Shown piece after piece: positions 7,428 through 15,994 of a stretch of 64,000 bases of DNA. A model generated the notes under the pieces. That model was not told the DNA's origin. It saw only the letters and a program-made list of their open reading frames with translations, and did no database searches. Position numbers and translations under genes: made by a program. This DNA comes from an uncultured Bacteroidales bacterium (GTDB lineage Bacteria; Bacteroidota; Bacteroidia; Bacteroidales; Muribaculaceae): contig CADBNR010000001.1 of the NCBI GenBank assembly GCA_902796035.1, positions 1 to 64,000 of the forward strand, in the 5' to 3' direction. Every line of letters starts with the position of its first letter. The first letter of the stretch is position 1.

Positions 7428-8533
7428 TCCGCCGCTTTGTTTTTGTCCTGTTTATTGCCGCGTTCCTGCGGAGCGCCGCGACGCTCGCCACGGTCGGAGC
7501 GTTCGGGCATCCTGGGCAGCGGATTTGCAGCGGCCTCTATGTTGCGGCGACGGTTGCGCGTCAGGTCTATGGCCGAGTAGATGGCCTGGCGCATCGACTG
7601 CGGGTCGGCCACGCCCTGCCAGGCGATGTCGTTGCCCGTGCCGTGGTCGGGACTGGTGCGCACAAACGGCAGTCCGGCCGTAAAGTTCACGCCCTCGGGT
7701 CCGGCCAGGGCCTTGAAGGGTGCCAGTCCCTGGTCGTGGTACATTGCTATCACGCCGTCATACTTGCGCCACGAATGCGAGGCGAAGAATCCGTCGGCGG
7801 CAAAGGGCCCGAACACTAAGAATCTGTCGCCCAGTTCCTCGATGGCTGGCTTGATGTCGCGAATCTCCTCTGTGCCGAGCAGTCCCCCGTCGCCGTTGTG
7901 CGGGTTCAGCGACAGCACGGCAATCTTGGGTGCCTGTATGTCGAAATCCTGCTTCAGCGTGGCGTCCAGCTTCCTGACTGTCTCCATAACGCGCTCCTTG
8001 GTCACCGCGCCGGGGATGTCGGCTATGGCCTTGTGAGTGGTGAGCAGCGCCATGCGCAGTCCTTCGTAATAGAGTATCATCAGCGGCTTGCTGTTGGAGC
8101 GGGCGCCAAGGAACTCGGTGTGGCCGGGGAACTGGAATTCCTCGGTCTGCACGGCCTCCTTGCTGATCGGGGCGGTGACAAGCGTGTCGATGGTGCCGGC
8201 CAGCACATCGACCACCCCCTTCTCTAAGGCGGCTACGGCTGCGGCACCGGACTGACGGTCGGGATGTCCGGGCGTCAGCTTCACCTCCTTTATGCCTAAG
8301 TCCACGATATTCAGGTAGCCCTCCTCGGCTTCGGAGGCATCGTTTATTATCTTGAGTTCAGGCAGTTCCAGCTCAAAATCGGTCGCGGTCTTCTCCACGA
8401 GTGCCGGAATGCCGTAGAACACCGGAGTATAGAGCTCGGTCACGGTCTCGTCGGCCATGGCTTTCAGTGCCACTTCGTAGCCCACTCCGTTATAATCGCC
8501 GTGGGCTATCCCCACTTTCAGAAGTTCAGACAT
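7424..8533 (-). CDS. pdxA: 4-hydroxythreonine-4-phosphate dehydrogenase PdxA
   Basis: PdxA oxidises 4-phosphohydroxy-L-threonine with NAD+ in the DXP-dependent pathway to pyridoxal phosphate. The 369-residue protein shows the three metal-binding histidine regions: FPGHTEFLG, LNPHNGDGG and MYHDQGLAPFK, with a substrate-binding SPDHGTGNDIA near the end. The last 35 residues are a charged, arginine- and lysine-rich tail beyond the usual fold. It overlaps the nucleotidyltransferase gene by four bases, so vitamin B6 synthesis is co-transcribed with the inositol-lipid genes. Nothing in the sequence explains that pairing. Confidence 0.95.
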   Translation of the reverse strand: MSELLKVGIAHGDYNGVGYEVALKAMADETVTELYTPVFYGIPALVEKTATDFELELPELKIINDASEAEEGYLNIVDLGIKEVKLTPGHPDRQSGAAAVAALEKGVVDVLAGTIDTLVTAPISKEAVQTEEFQFPGHTEFLGARSNSKPLMILYYEGLRMALLTTHKAIADIPGAVTKERVMETVRKLDATLKQDFDIQAPKIAVLSLNPHNGDGGLLGTEEIRDIKPAIEELGDRFLVFGPFAADGFFASHSWRKYDGVIAMYHDQGLAPFKALAGPEGVNFTAGLPFVRTSPDHGTGNDIAWQGVADPQSMRQAIYSAIDLTRNRRRNIEAAANPLPRMPERSDRGERRGAPQERGNKQDKNKAAE

Positions 8534-8614
8534 TGTTTTCAGGTCTTGTTAGAGCGTGTCAATTATCTATAATAACGCACATATAGTTCTGTTCATTACA
8601 CCGGGGGTGCCCCA

Positions 8615-9652
8615 TCACACAGATTCGGTGCGGCTCAGCTGGCCGCAGGCGGCGGCTATGTCCTCGCCGCGACTTGCGCGGATGGTTGCCGTAATTCCTT
8701 TGGAGTTGAGATAGTTGCGGAACATCAGCATACGCTCCTCGCTGGCGGGTTTCAGGTCCACGCCCGGCACCTGATGGAAACGTATCAGGTTGACGCGGCA
8801 TTCTATCTTCCCTATCAGTTTCACGAGCATGTCGGCGTGCGCTATGTCGTCGTTCACGCCGCGCCACATAATGTATTCCAGGCTGAGCCGGCGCTGATGG
8901 CTGAAATCGTAACCGCTGAGCAGGTGCATCACCGACGCGATGGGGAAAGCCTTCTGTGCGGGCATCATCGACTCGCGCTGGGCGGTGTCGGCGGTATGCA
9001 CGCTGATGGCCACATGCACCTGGGTACGGTCCAGCAGGTCCTTCAGCTCGGGCAGCTTGCCTACGGTCGATACGGTGATACGCTTCGGACTCCAGCCCAG
9101 GCCCCACGGCTCGGTCAGGATACGTATCACCTTCTCCACCTCCCTGAAATTGTCCAATGGCTCGCCCATTCCCATGAACACCACGTTGGTCAGGGGCTGC
9201 ATGTTCGATCCTTCAGTCGGAATGCTCAGTATCTGGTTTATGATCTGGGCGGAGGTTAGCTGCTTGCGGAAACCCATCTTGCCGGTGGCGCAGAAGTAGC
9301 AGTTCATCTTGCAGCCCGACTGGCTCGACACGCACAGTGTGGCGCGCTCCTTATCGGGGATATACACCGACTCGACGCTGCGCCCCTCGCCCACGGCGAA
9401 CAGATATTTCACCGTGCCGTCCTGCGACTTGGCATGCCTGGCCGGTGCCGTGCGTCCTATCTCATTATTCTCGGCGAGCCACGCCTGGTTTTTCTTCGAT
9501 ATGTTCACCATCTGGTCGAAGCGCGTCGCCTTCTTGACATACAGCCATTCGCACAGCTGTTTGCCCACGAATTTAGGCATGCCGCCACGATAGGCCACAT
9601 CCTGCAGTTCTTCAAGTGTCTTGCCGATCAACGGCTGTTTCTCGTTTTCCAT
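8615..9652 (-). CDS. rlmN: 23S rRNA (adenine2503-C2)/tRNA A37 methyltransferase RlmN
   Basis: RlmN is a radical SAM enzyme that methylates C2 of A2503 in 23S rRNA and A37 in some tRNAs. The iron-sulfur motif C-x3-C-x2-C is in SGCKMNCYFCATG, followed by GEPLDNF. The methyl-carrying cysteine is expected in RGEDIAAACGQL near the C-terminus. I choose ATG at 9652 (345 residues, MENEKQPLIG). A longer frame from a TTG at 9709 would translate through an intergenic hairpin and is unlikely. It lies 81 bases upstream of pdxA. Confidence 0.94.
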   Translation of the reverse strand: MENEKQPLIGKTLEELQDVAYRGGMPKFVGKQLCEWLYVKKATRFDQMVNISKKNQAWLAENNEIGRTAPARHAKSQDGTVKYLFAVGEGRSVESVYIPDKERATLCVSSQSGCKMNCYFCATGKMGFRKQLTSAQIINQILSIPTEGSNMQPLTNVVFMGMGEPLDNFREVEKVIRILTEPWGLGWSPKRITVSTVGKLPELKDLLDRTQVHVAISVHTADTAQRESMMPAQKAFPIASVMHLLSGYDFSHQRRLSLEYIMWRGVNDDIAHADMLVKLIGKIECRVNLIRFHQVPGVDLKPASEERMLMFRNYLNSKGITATIRASRGEDIAAACGQLSRTESV

Positions 9653-9670
9653 CGCTTTAAGTACACACCT

Positions 9671-9709
9671 TTGGGGGTGCACCTGCTCCTGTCGGCGGCA
9701 CACCCCCAA
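9671..9709. terminator. intergenic GC-rich hairpin between the ompA-like gene and rlmN
   Basis: TTGGGGGTG (9671-9679) pairs with CACCCCCAA (9701-9709). No T-run follows on the minus strand, while T-rich DNA follows on the plus strand. It probably separates the upstream envelope pair from rlmN. Its arm resembles those of hairpins at 43264, 50901 and 59867. Confidence 0.5.
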
Positions 9710-9728
9710 TTTGTTTGATTTTCAGTCT

Positions 9729-11150
9729 TTATTTATACAGATACTGTACGGCACCCTTGTAGTTCAGAATTTCGTTTATCTGCTTAATCGCGTCCTTTGC
9801 AGCGGGCGTACCGGCCTTCTTGAACAGAGTCAGGGCCTTGTCGTAATTCTCCTGCTTTGCAGCGAGCACGCCACGGGCATAGTTGGCCTCGGGGCTGTCG
9901 CCGACCTGGTTCAGGAAGTTCTGCGCGCTGGTCAGGTCGCCTCGGCTTATGGATGCCATGGCGGCGTTGATGTTGGCCACCGGATCCTTCGGGTACATGC
10001 GTACGGCCACGTCAAACACCCGGTCGAATTCAGGCGAGCCGGGCTTATAGCTCTGGGCAGCTAAGAAGAATTCGTTGAGGCTCAGGTTCTGCGGATGCGT
10101 CTTCAGCACCTCGCGGATCTCGTTGATGTCCGTGTACTTGCGCACCTCGTAGTTGACCACGTAGTCGGTGTGACGCAGTCCGGGATATATCTCTTTCAAC
10201 AGGTAGGGATAAGTCTCGGGGAAAAGTTTGCGCAGCTGGTCGTTACGCTTCTCGATTGGATAGTCTGAGTCGATGAAACTGATGAGTTCGGCCTTGTTGG
10301 CCAGCGAGCTCTTTTCGATGGCGGCTTTCAGGCCGGCCCAGTCCTCGGGCACCGATTTGGTTACGAACAGATTCTCGGGGAAGGCGTACTGCCGGCGTAT
10401 GTATTCGCGCAAGGCATCGGTACGTCCCTGTGCCAGACGGGCGTTGCCGGCATACGAGCCTTCGGGCGACGCATAACCGGTCAGAGTGATGCGTTTCACC
10501 TTGGCGTCCTTGTTGTCGCGCACGGCGTCGATGGTGTCCAGAATCTTCTTCAGCTCCTCGGGGTTGGTCATATAGTCAGGCTCTATGTTGGTCTTGTTCA
10601 CCCTGAAGTTGATGAATGCCTGACCCTCCAGGTTGAACAACTTGGAGTCTACGGCCGCCGGACGGATGTATGTGAACTCAGGCTTATACTGCGGAGCGGC
10701 ATAGTCCATTGTGGCCATTGGCACATTCTCGGTCTTCTCGTTGCCGCAGCATCCGGTCACGCATTCGAAGTCCAGCTTGGAATGCTCCATCCAGGGATCG
10801 TAGGCGAAGTCCTCCTGATATTTCACCGGCGTCTTGCTGCTGCGCTTGTACAGATTGGGGGTCTCGCCGTCGCGCAGATTGTAGTAATATGCGTTGCGGC
10901 CGGCGAACGTAAGCGACGGCAGACGCTTCTCGAGCGAGCCGTTCAGCTGCTTCAGCACCGGGGTGATGGTCACATCCTGGTTGTATTTTACGTTGAAATT
11001 ATCGGGCACCAGCGTCATCTGCACACGCATGGTCTGGTCCGTGGGTCTGAGCACCTGAAGGCCAGATGCTCCGAAGTCCGACGACGTCATGGCTCCGGCA
11101 CCCAACGCGGTGACCGCCGCCAAGCCCAATGTCATTATTATCTTGTTCAT
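9729..11150 (-). CDS. DUF3868/OmpA-like outer-membrane-associated protein
   Basis: A 473-residue secreted protein with an N-terminal signal peptide (MNKIIMTLGLAAVTALGAGA). The first half resembles DUF3868 proteins. A middle region near residues 190-240 (INFRVNKTNIEPDY, then RITLTGYASPEGS) has the shape of an OmpA-like peptidoglycan-associating domain. The C-terminal quarter is TPR-like and helical. In Bacteroidales, DUF3868 and DUF3575 proteins often accompany Mfa/Fim-type fimbrillin genes, but none is present here. It lies 40 bases downstream of the DUF3575 gene, probably in one operon. Confidence 0.7.
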   Translation of the reverse strand: MNKIIMTLGLAAVTALGAGAMTSSDFGASGLQVLRPTDQTMRVQMTLVPDNFNVKYNQDVTITPVLKQLNGSLEKRLPSLTFAGRNAYYYNLRDGETPNLYKRSSKTPVKYQEDFAYDPWMEHSKLDFECVTGCCGNEKTENVPMATMDYAAPQYKPEFTYIRPAAVDSKLFNLEGQAFINFRVNKTNIEPDYMTNPEELKKILDTIDAVRDNKDAKVKRITLTGYASPEGSYAGNARLAQGRTDALREYIRRQYAFPENLFVTKSVPEDWAGLKAAIEKSSLANKAELISFIDSDYPIEKRNDQLRKLFPETYPYLLKEIYPGLRHTDYVVNYEVRKYTDINEIREVLKTHPQNLSLNEFFLAAQSYKPGSPEFDRVFDVAVRMYPKDPVANINAAMASISRGDLTSAQNFLNQVGDSPEANYARGVLAAKQENYDKALTLFKKAGTPAAKDAIKQINEILNYKGAVQYLYK

Positions 11151-11190
11151 CTTCTTTCTTCTTTTGTGTTGATAATTCAGGCACCTCTCC

Positions 11191-11799
11191 TTAGAACAGG
11201 TATTCGACGCTCACGGCCAGCTTGGTGGGGCCCACATAGTTGTGGTGTCCGGTCTTCTCGCGTGTGCCGCATTCGGTACACGGGTATTTCTCATAGCGGG
11301 TCCACAACCAGCCGATGCCTATCTCGGCCTCGATGTTCCAGTGTTTGGCCACAGGCCATGCGTAACCGTAGTTGAAGCCCGCGCCCACGGCGTAACCCTG
11401 GTAGCGGCTCGTGTTCAGGTCGTTGAAATTACTACCTAAGAAGTTTTCCTTCAGACCGATATGGCCGAAGTTGTATTCGCCGCCTATCGCGTTGATCGAG
11501 ATAAAGTGACCGGCGAAACGCTGGCAGAACCAGTATCGAGGCTCGATGCTGGCGAACCAGTGCTTCCACTGGTGGTGATAGCCGGAATTCGAGTTTTTAT
11601 CCTTGATTTTCCAACCGTTGTATTCTCCTTCGAGCTGTAATGTCCATTTGGGCGCAAGCCCTATCTCAAGTCCGAGGTTAGGGCTAAGCAACGCATCGTT
11701 CACCAGGTTCGTCTTGATTCCCACTGACTGTGAAAATGCCGTCGGAACCGCCATTGACATCATTGCCGCGCCAATCAGATAACGTGCTATTTTTCTCAT
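11191..11799 (-). CDS. DUF3575 domain protein, outer-membrane beta-barrel-like
   Basis: About 202 residues from the chosen start MRKIARYLIGAAMM, which begins a clear signal peptide ending near AFSQS. The mature part starts VGIKTNLVNDAL and has repeated aromatic-ended strands (WTLQLEGEYNGWK, RYWFCQRFAGHF), closing with VSVEYLF, as in small outer-membrane barrels. In-frame upstream Met codons at 11805 and 11862 exist; the 11862 one would run through a direct repeat and lacks a signal-peptide start. It is paired with the DUF3868/OmpA gene; its role is unknown, and the fimbrial link is by family association only. Confidence 0.7.
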   Translation of the reverse strand: MRKIARYLIGAAMMSMAVPTAFSQSVGIKTNLVNDALLSPNLGLEIGLAPKWTLQLEGEYNGWKIKDKNSNSGYHHQWKHWFASIEPRYWFCQRFAGHFISINAIGGEYNFGHIGLKENFLGSNFNDLNTSRYQGYAVGAGFNYGYAWPVAKHWNIEAEIGIGWLWTRYEKYPCTECGTREKTGHHNYVGPTKLAVSVEYLF

Positions 11800-11823
11800 A
11801 TCCATGAGTAATTTATAATCCAT

Positions 11824-11860
11824 ATTGCCTGTGCGGCCATCTCCCGATTGCCTGTGCGGC
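11824..11860. repeat. 14-bp direct repeat upstream of the DUF3575 gene
   Basis: ATTGCCTGTGCGGC occurs at 11824-11837 and again at 11847-11860, 23 bases apart, about two helical turns. The position just upstream of the start suggests an operator pair or a small duplication. Confidence 0.6.
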
Positions 11861-11874
11861 AACCACTCTGCCCT

Positions 11875-11918
11875 ATAAAAACAAATTTCGGGGAGGATTT
11901 TATTATCTCCTCCCCGAA
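11875..11918 (-). terminator. intrinsic terminator after the ppiD-like gene
   Basis: TTCGGGGAGGA (11887-11897) pairs perfectly with TCCTCCCCGAA (11908-11918). On the minus strand the hairpin is followed by AAATTTGTTTTT. It separates the PpiD-like gene from the DUF3575 pair. Just beyond it, TATCCAGGGCC occurs twice (about 11930 and 11970). Confidence 0.8.
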
Positions 11919-11986
11919 TTTTTTTCGTTTATCCAGGGCCACGGTCCAATCGCCACCCTGAATTTTCGTCTATCCAGGGCCGATCC

Positions 11987-14116
11987 TTAGTCGCCGGCCT
12001 CGAATTTATAGATGTTGTTCTTTACTTTACGGTCACCCTTGATCAGCTCGAACATGTTGGGATTCACCAGCTGGTAGTACTGCTGCTGGTACTGCTGCTC
12101 GTTGAAGGGGAACTTCTCGGTGTTCTGACCCATCACCTGGTAAACGTACACGCCGTCCTGGCCTGCGGTGATCACCACCTTCTTGTTGGCCGGGGTGCCG
12201 TAGATCTTGCCGGTCACCTTGGGATCGCCCACGCCCATGTTGCGGCCGAAGCGGAACTGAGCGTTGCTCTGCACCTGCACGCCCATCGCCTGGGCCGCGC
12301 TCTGCAGGCTCTGCGTGTTCTTCGAGAACTTGTCCACCAGCTTCTTGCCGGCCTTCTCCGAGCGTACCAGTCCGGTCACATAGTCCTTTACGTCCTTGTT
12401 CGACAGCGGAGCGTAATCGTCGTATTCGCTTGTCACGGCTGCGGCATACAGCAGCGGAGCCGTCGGGTTCTTCGATTCGTAGATGTGGCTTACTGCATCT
12501 GTCTCGCCGTCTATCATAACCCAGCGCATCACCTGACGCGAGTCGGGGTAGTAGGAGTTCATGCCGGCAAAGCGGGGCACTGCGGGCAGCGAAGCCGTAA
12601 CGGTGAAGTTCTGTACGTTGAAGCCTGCCTTCGAGGCGTTGGCCATGAATTTCTTCGCATCGGTGTTCTGAGCCAGGAATTTCTCAAGTTTGCCGCGCTC
12701 GTCGTTCAGCGTCGCGTTGCTGGGACCGAGTACATACGATGCCTCGTCGTATTCATATACGGTCTTGGGGGCGTTCTGCTTCACCAGCTTGGCGATGACC
12801 ATGCCCTGCGGGCCGCTTACTATCGACACATACTTACCGGCTGCCTGACGCAGAGTGTCGAGTTGCTCGGCGGGGATGGCGTTAGTGGCGCCGTCGGCGT
12901 CATAGAGGGCGATCCACTGGTCGGGCTGTGCCATCACGCTGTCGGGGCTGAACTTGGTGCCGATGGAGTCGGCGGGAAGTCCGGCGTTAAGGGCGCTGAG
13001 CACGCGGCGGCCGCAGTCCTCGGTGGCAGCCTGTACCAGAGTGACCTGTACGGAGTCTACCTCCTGCTTGGTGCTCAGCACGCGAACCACACCGAAGCCC
13101 TGGCTGTTGTTATAGGCCAGACGGGCGGAATCGCCGCCGGCCGTCACGCTGCTGCGCACGTTGCCGGGGATGTCGGCGGCAAGAACGGTGTGACGCGACA
13201 TCGACACGCCCTCCTTCTTCAGTTCCTTGCTCAGCGGACCGGCGTTCTTGTTCATATATGCCACGGTCTGGTCGGCCAGAGCCTTGGCGGCTGCGATATC
13301 CTTGTCGCTCGGTGTGACCGTCACGGAGATGAAACCGATCTCTTTGGTCTCCTCGTCAACGGCGAAGCGGCCTTTGATCTCGTCATATTTGGCCTTCAGC
13401 TCGGCGTCGGTGACGGGATATTCCTTCTCGTTCAGGTTGCCGAAAGGAAGGAAGGCGTAGTCCACGCTCTTGGTATTGACGTAATCGTTGTAGAGGGCCT
13501 TCATATCCAGGTCGTTCGCCTTGACCGTACCGGCCAGCAGGCGCTGGTATATCTGCTCCGCAATCTGCTGGTCCGTCTCCTTCTCGGCGGCCAGCCATGC
13601 GCGCTGCATCGGCTCCACCTGTGCCTCGGTCAGACCGTTGCGCTTCGGATTGAAGATTATGTCGTATGCCTGTGCGGGCGTCTGGGCTGCCAGGCCCGAC
13701 TGCTGCAGGCTCTGCATCAGCTCCTGAACCTTCGGATTGCCCATGTTTTCCAGCATATAGTAACGCAGCAGGTTGGCGCTTGACTTCACGCCGGCCTTCT
13801 TGGCCGCGTTGTCTATCACAGTCTGCTGTATCAGCTGCTCGAGGGCCATCTCGCCCAGCTGCTGGGTGTCGAAGTTGGCGAACTGCTGGGGATTGCGGCG
13901 GCGCGCCTCCTCGTACTGGTTGTTCAGTTCTTCACGCTTGCGCTGATATTCCGTATAGTCGATCTTGGTCGACCCTACCTTGGCAACCGTGGTCTGGTCG
14001 CCGAATATGTTACGACTGTTTGTGAGGGCGTCCCCCACGATGAAGGCAAGCAATGCCACGCCTATCACCACGATCAGAAATACCGATTTGGATCTGATTT
14101 TCTCTAATGTTGCCAT
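11987..14116 (-). CDS. ppiD: PpiD/SurA-like periplasmic folding factor
   Basis: A 709-residue membrane-anchored chaperone of the PpiD type. One N-terminal transmembrane segment (SVFLIVVIGVALLAFIVGDAL, about 11-31) is followed by a SurA-type N-terminal domain with a coiled-coil-prone stretch (YQRKREELNNQYEEARRR) and a long periplasmic part. The parvulin region is hard to see: the usual glycine-rich catalytic blocks are weak, so chaperone activity without strong prolyl isomerase activity is possible. It likely assists outer-membrane and secreted proteins leaving the Sec translocon. The gene has its own promoter with a palindrome at the predicted start and is followed by a strong terminator, so it is probably monocistronic. 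Confidence 0.85.
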   Translation of the reverse strand: MATLEKIRSKSVFLIVVIGVALLAFIVGDALTNSRNIFGDQTTVAKVGSTKIDYTEYQRKREELNNQYEEARRRNPQQFANFDTQQLGEMALEQLIQQTVIDNAAKKAGVKSSANLLRYYMLENMGNPKVQELMQSLQQSGLAAQTPAQAYDIIFNPKRNGLTEAQVEPMQRAWLAAEKETDQQIAEQIYQRLLAGTVKANDLDMKALYNDYVNTKSVDYAFLPFGNLNEKEYPVTDAELKAKYDEIKGRFAVDEETKEIGFISVTVTPSDKDIAAAKALADQTVAYMNKNAGPLSKELKKEGVSMSRHTVLAADIPGNVRSSVTAGGDSARLAYNNSQGFGVVRVLSTKQEVDSVQVTLVQAATEDCGRRVLSALNAGLPADSIGTKFSPDSVMAQPDQWIALYDADGATNAIPAEQLDTLRQAAGKYVSIVSGPQGMVIAKLVKQNAPKTVYEYDEASYVLGPSNATLNDERGKLEKFLAQNTDAKKFMANASKAGFNVQNFTVTASLPAVPRFAGMNSYYPDSRQVMRWVMIDGETDAVSHIYESKNPTAPLLYAAAVTSEYDDYAPLSNKDVKDYVTGLVRSEKAGKKLVDKFSKNTQSLQSAAQAMGVQVQSNAQFRFGRNMGVGDPKVTGKIYGTPANKKVVITAGQDGVYVYQVMGQNTEKFPFNEQQYQQQYYQLVNPNMFELIKGDRKVKNNIYKFEAGD

Positions 14117-14181
14117 TTATGTAGCTCTGTATTTTGTTACTAAGTTGTTATGCAATCTTGTGTGTCCGGTTGCGGAAAACA

Positions 14182-14217
14182 TACGCGTTTAACAGCCCCA
14201 CGGGGCCATTAAACGCG
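14182..14217. promoter_or_regulatory. palindrome at the predicted ppiD transcription start
   Basis: CGCGTTTAA (14182-14190) and TTAAACGCG (14209-14217) are perfect inverted arms enclosing GCCC-CACG-GGGC. The element directly abuts the -7 box, so it covers the transcription start and first transcribed bases. It could be a repressor operator or a 5' stabilising hairpin. It may also slow read-through from metK, although no U-run follows. Confidence 0.55.
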
Positions 14218-14249
14218 CAAAGGTAATACTTTTTGGCGTATTTAGCAAA
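14218..14249 (-). promoter_or_regulatory. ppiD promoter
   Basis: On the minus strand TTTG (14249-14246), 20 bases, then TACCTTTG (14225-14218) give a good match to the Bacteroidota primary promoter. The leader is about 95 nt. Confidence 0.7.
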
Positions 14250-14286
14250 TTCACACCGTAATTACGCCGTTTTTCGCTGCTTTTCG

Positions 14287-15678
14287 TCAGTCTTTTATGC
14301 CGAATGCCTCGCGGATGACAGGAACCATATCCAGCTCCTCCCAGGCAAACTGGCGCACGTCGCGCTCCACCTTGTCGCGCTGTATGGCTGACACGAAGGT
14401 GGTGTCGGCCGGCTTGCGGCCCACATGGCCGTAGGCCGCGGTGGCGCGGTATATCGGGTTGCGCAGTCCGAAACGCTTCTCGATGCTGCGCGGCCGCATG
14501 TCGAACAGTTCGCTCACCTTCACGGCGATCTCCGGGTCGCTCATGCTCACCTTCGAGGTCCCGTGGGTGTTGATGTACAGATTGATGGGATGCGCGCGGC
14601 CGATGGCGTACGACACTTGCACCGTCACCTCGCCGGCCACGCCGGCCGCCACCAGGTTCTTGGCGATGTGACGCGCGGCGTATGCAGCCGAGCGGTCAAC
14701 CTTCGAGGGGTCCTTGCCCGAAAATGCTCCGCCGCCGTGGTAGCCACGGCCGCCGTAGGTGTCCACGATAATCTTGCGGCCCGTCACGCCCGTATCGCCG
14801 TGAGGCCCTCCGATCACGAACTTACCCGTCGGATTCACATACACCTTGGTACGGCTGTCGTACATTTTACGCACCTCTTCGGGATACTGCGTCAGCACAC
14901 GCGGTATCAGCACCTTGCGCACGTCGTCGGCGATGGTGTCCAGGATGGCGCGGTCGGCCTTGTTGCGGGCCTCGGCGGTATCCTCCAGCGCCTCCACGAA
15001 CTCGTCGTGCTGGGTCGACACCACGATGGTGTCTATATGAACCGGCTTGCGGTTGCTGTCATATTCTATGGTCACCTGACTCTTGGAGTCGGGACGCAGA
15101 TAGCTCACCTGCTTCCCCTTGCGGTAATAGGTCATATCCTTACCCTCGCGGCGGATTTCGGCCAGCTCCTTCACCAACTTGTGCGACATGTCGAGCGTAA
15201 GGGGTATCAGTTCATCGGTCTCGTCTACGGCGTAACCGAACATCATGCCCTGGTCGCCGGCGCCCTGCAGCTCGGCCTCATCGTTGTCCGTCAAGGCGTT
15301 CAGCTCTGCCACCTTGCCTGCGTCCACGCCGCGGTCTATGTCCTCGCTCTGGCCATGGATGGCGGTGAAGATGCCGCAGCTGTCGCAGTCAAAACGGTAG
15401 GCGCCTCGGTTGTAGCCTATCTTGCGTATCACGTCGCGCACCACCACCGGCACGTCGATGTATGCCTGCGAGTCAACCTCGCCCGACACCACCACCTGCC
15501 CCGTGGTCACGAGGGTTTCCAGGGCCACATGGCTCTCCGGGTCGCGCGCCAGGAATTCGTCCAGCAGCGCATCGCTGATCTGGTCGGCGACCTTGTCCGG
15601 GTGTCCCTCTGACACCGATTCCGATGTAAATAGGTAGTTCCCGTTAGTCAATACGGGAGATTTTTCAGTCTGCTTCAT
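14287..15678 (-). CDS. metK: S-adenosylmethionine synthase MetK
   Basis: MetK makes SAM from methionine and ATP. The 463-residue protein carries [18 protein letters not shown] (about 20-37), the [12 protein letters not shown] signature in the middle, and [16 protein letters not shown], the P-loop-like second signature. It is somewhat longer than the enterobacterial enzyme, which is usual in Bacteroidota. The chosen ATG sits 14 bases after a terminator-like hairpin in a leader that resembles a SAM-II riboswitch, so feedback by its own product is likely. The gene appears to be alone on its transcript. Confidence 0.97.
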   Translation of the reverse strand: MKQTEKSPVLTNGNYLFTSESVSEGHPDKVADQISDALLDEFLARDPESHVALETLVTTGQVVVSGEVDSQAYIDVPVVVRDVIRKIGYNRGAYRFDCDSCGIFTAIHGQSEDIDRGVDAGKVAELNALTDNDEAELQGAGDQGMMFGYAVDETDELIPLTLDMSHKLVKELAEIRREGKDMTYYRKGKQVSYLRPDSKSQVTIEYDSNRKPVHIDTIVVSTQHDEFVEALEDTAEARNKADRAILDTIADDVRKVLIPRVLTQYPEEVRKMYDSRTKVYVNPTGKFVIGGPHGDTGVTGRKIIVDTYGGRGYHGGGAFSGKDPSKVDRSAAYAARHIAKNLVAAGVAGEVTVQVSYAIGRAHPINLYINTHGTSKVSMSDPEIAVKVSELFDMRPRSIEKRFGLRNPIYRATAAYGHVGRKPADTTFVSAIQRDKVERDVRQFAWEELDMVPVIREAFGIKD

Positions 15679-15715
15679 ATAATAAAAATTTAGGCGGCTG
15701 TCAGATGCAGTCGCC
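15679..15715 (-). terminator. terminator-like hairpin just before metK
   Basis: On the minus strand GGCGACTG (15715-15708) pairs with CAGCCGCC (15700-15693), leaving one A-C mismatch inside the stem, and is followed by TAAATTTTTATTAT up to the ATG. It has the form of an intrinsic terminator and could be the output of the upstream aptamer. It could equally hinder ribosome entry. Confidence 0.55.
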
Positions 15716-15767
15716 GTGCAGATGTCTTACTGTCATGCCCCGGGCGTACAATCGTTGCCCCGAGGTA

Positions 15768-15822
15768 TTGCAGTTTTAGCATTTTTTACACGGTGGTTGC
15801 AAGCAGCCAAATTTGTCCACCG
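15768..15822 (-). promoter_or_regulatory. SAM-II-like riboswitch aptamer in the metK leader
   Basis: On the minus strand the stem CGGTGG/CCACCG (15822-15817 with 15796-15791) encloses a 20-base loop containing ATTT...TTGCAA. Downstream of the stem is TGTAAAAAATGCTAAAAC. The order stem, ATTT-N-TTGCAA loop, closing stem, TG-ATAAAT-GCTAAAA is that of the SAM-II (metA-motif) class as I recall it. A pseudoknot could form between loop TTGC and the GCAA near 15768-15771, but I could not fix its register. The element sits about 50 nt after the promoter and 90 nt before metK. Confidence 0.6.
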
Positions 15823-15870
15823 GACCCGCCCGTCCGCCTGCTTCCACAGGCCTCCTTCCGAATCCAGCCG

Positions 15871-15901
15871 CAAAGTTACAACATTTCCCCTTAATATGCA
15901 A
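15871..15901 (-). promoter_or_regulatory. metK promoter
   Basis: On the minus strand TTG (15901-15899), a 20-base spacer and TAACTTTG (15878-15871) match the Bacteroidota promoter. The resulting leader is about 185 nt and contains GCCTG-tggaag-CAGGC, then the SAM-II-like element and the terminator-like hairpin. Confidence 0.7.
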
Positions 15902-15950
15902 CTCCCGTTCCAAAAACCGCACATTTATATGTTTTTATGTCGGAATTTAT

Positions 15951-15958
15951 TAACTTTG
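15951..15958 (+). promoter_or_regulatory. -7 box upstream of carbonic anhydrase
   Basis: TAACTTTG at 15951-15958 lies 37 bases before the ATG at 15995. The -33 region is AT-rich without a clear TTTG. It is divergent from the metK promoter, whose -33 element lies only about 50 bases away. Confidence 0.55.
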
Positions 15959-15994
15959 TGGAAGGAATCAGAACAAAATCAAAATACTAATGCC

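Noticed and set aside
9653..9709. TTG start extending rlmN by 19 codons
   Set aside because: The extension would translate an intergenic hairpin, and RlmN proteins begin close to the chosen Met.
12485..13783. 432-codon open frame opposite the ppiD-like gene
   Set aside because: No family resemblance; antisense to a well-supported gene.
15716..15994. Upstream extension of carbonic anhydrase
   Set aside because: It would run through the metK leader and divergent promoters; family proteins start near MIEDIL.
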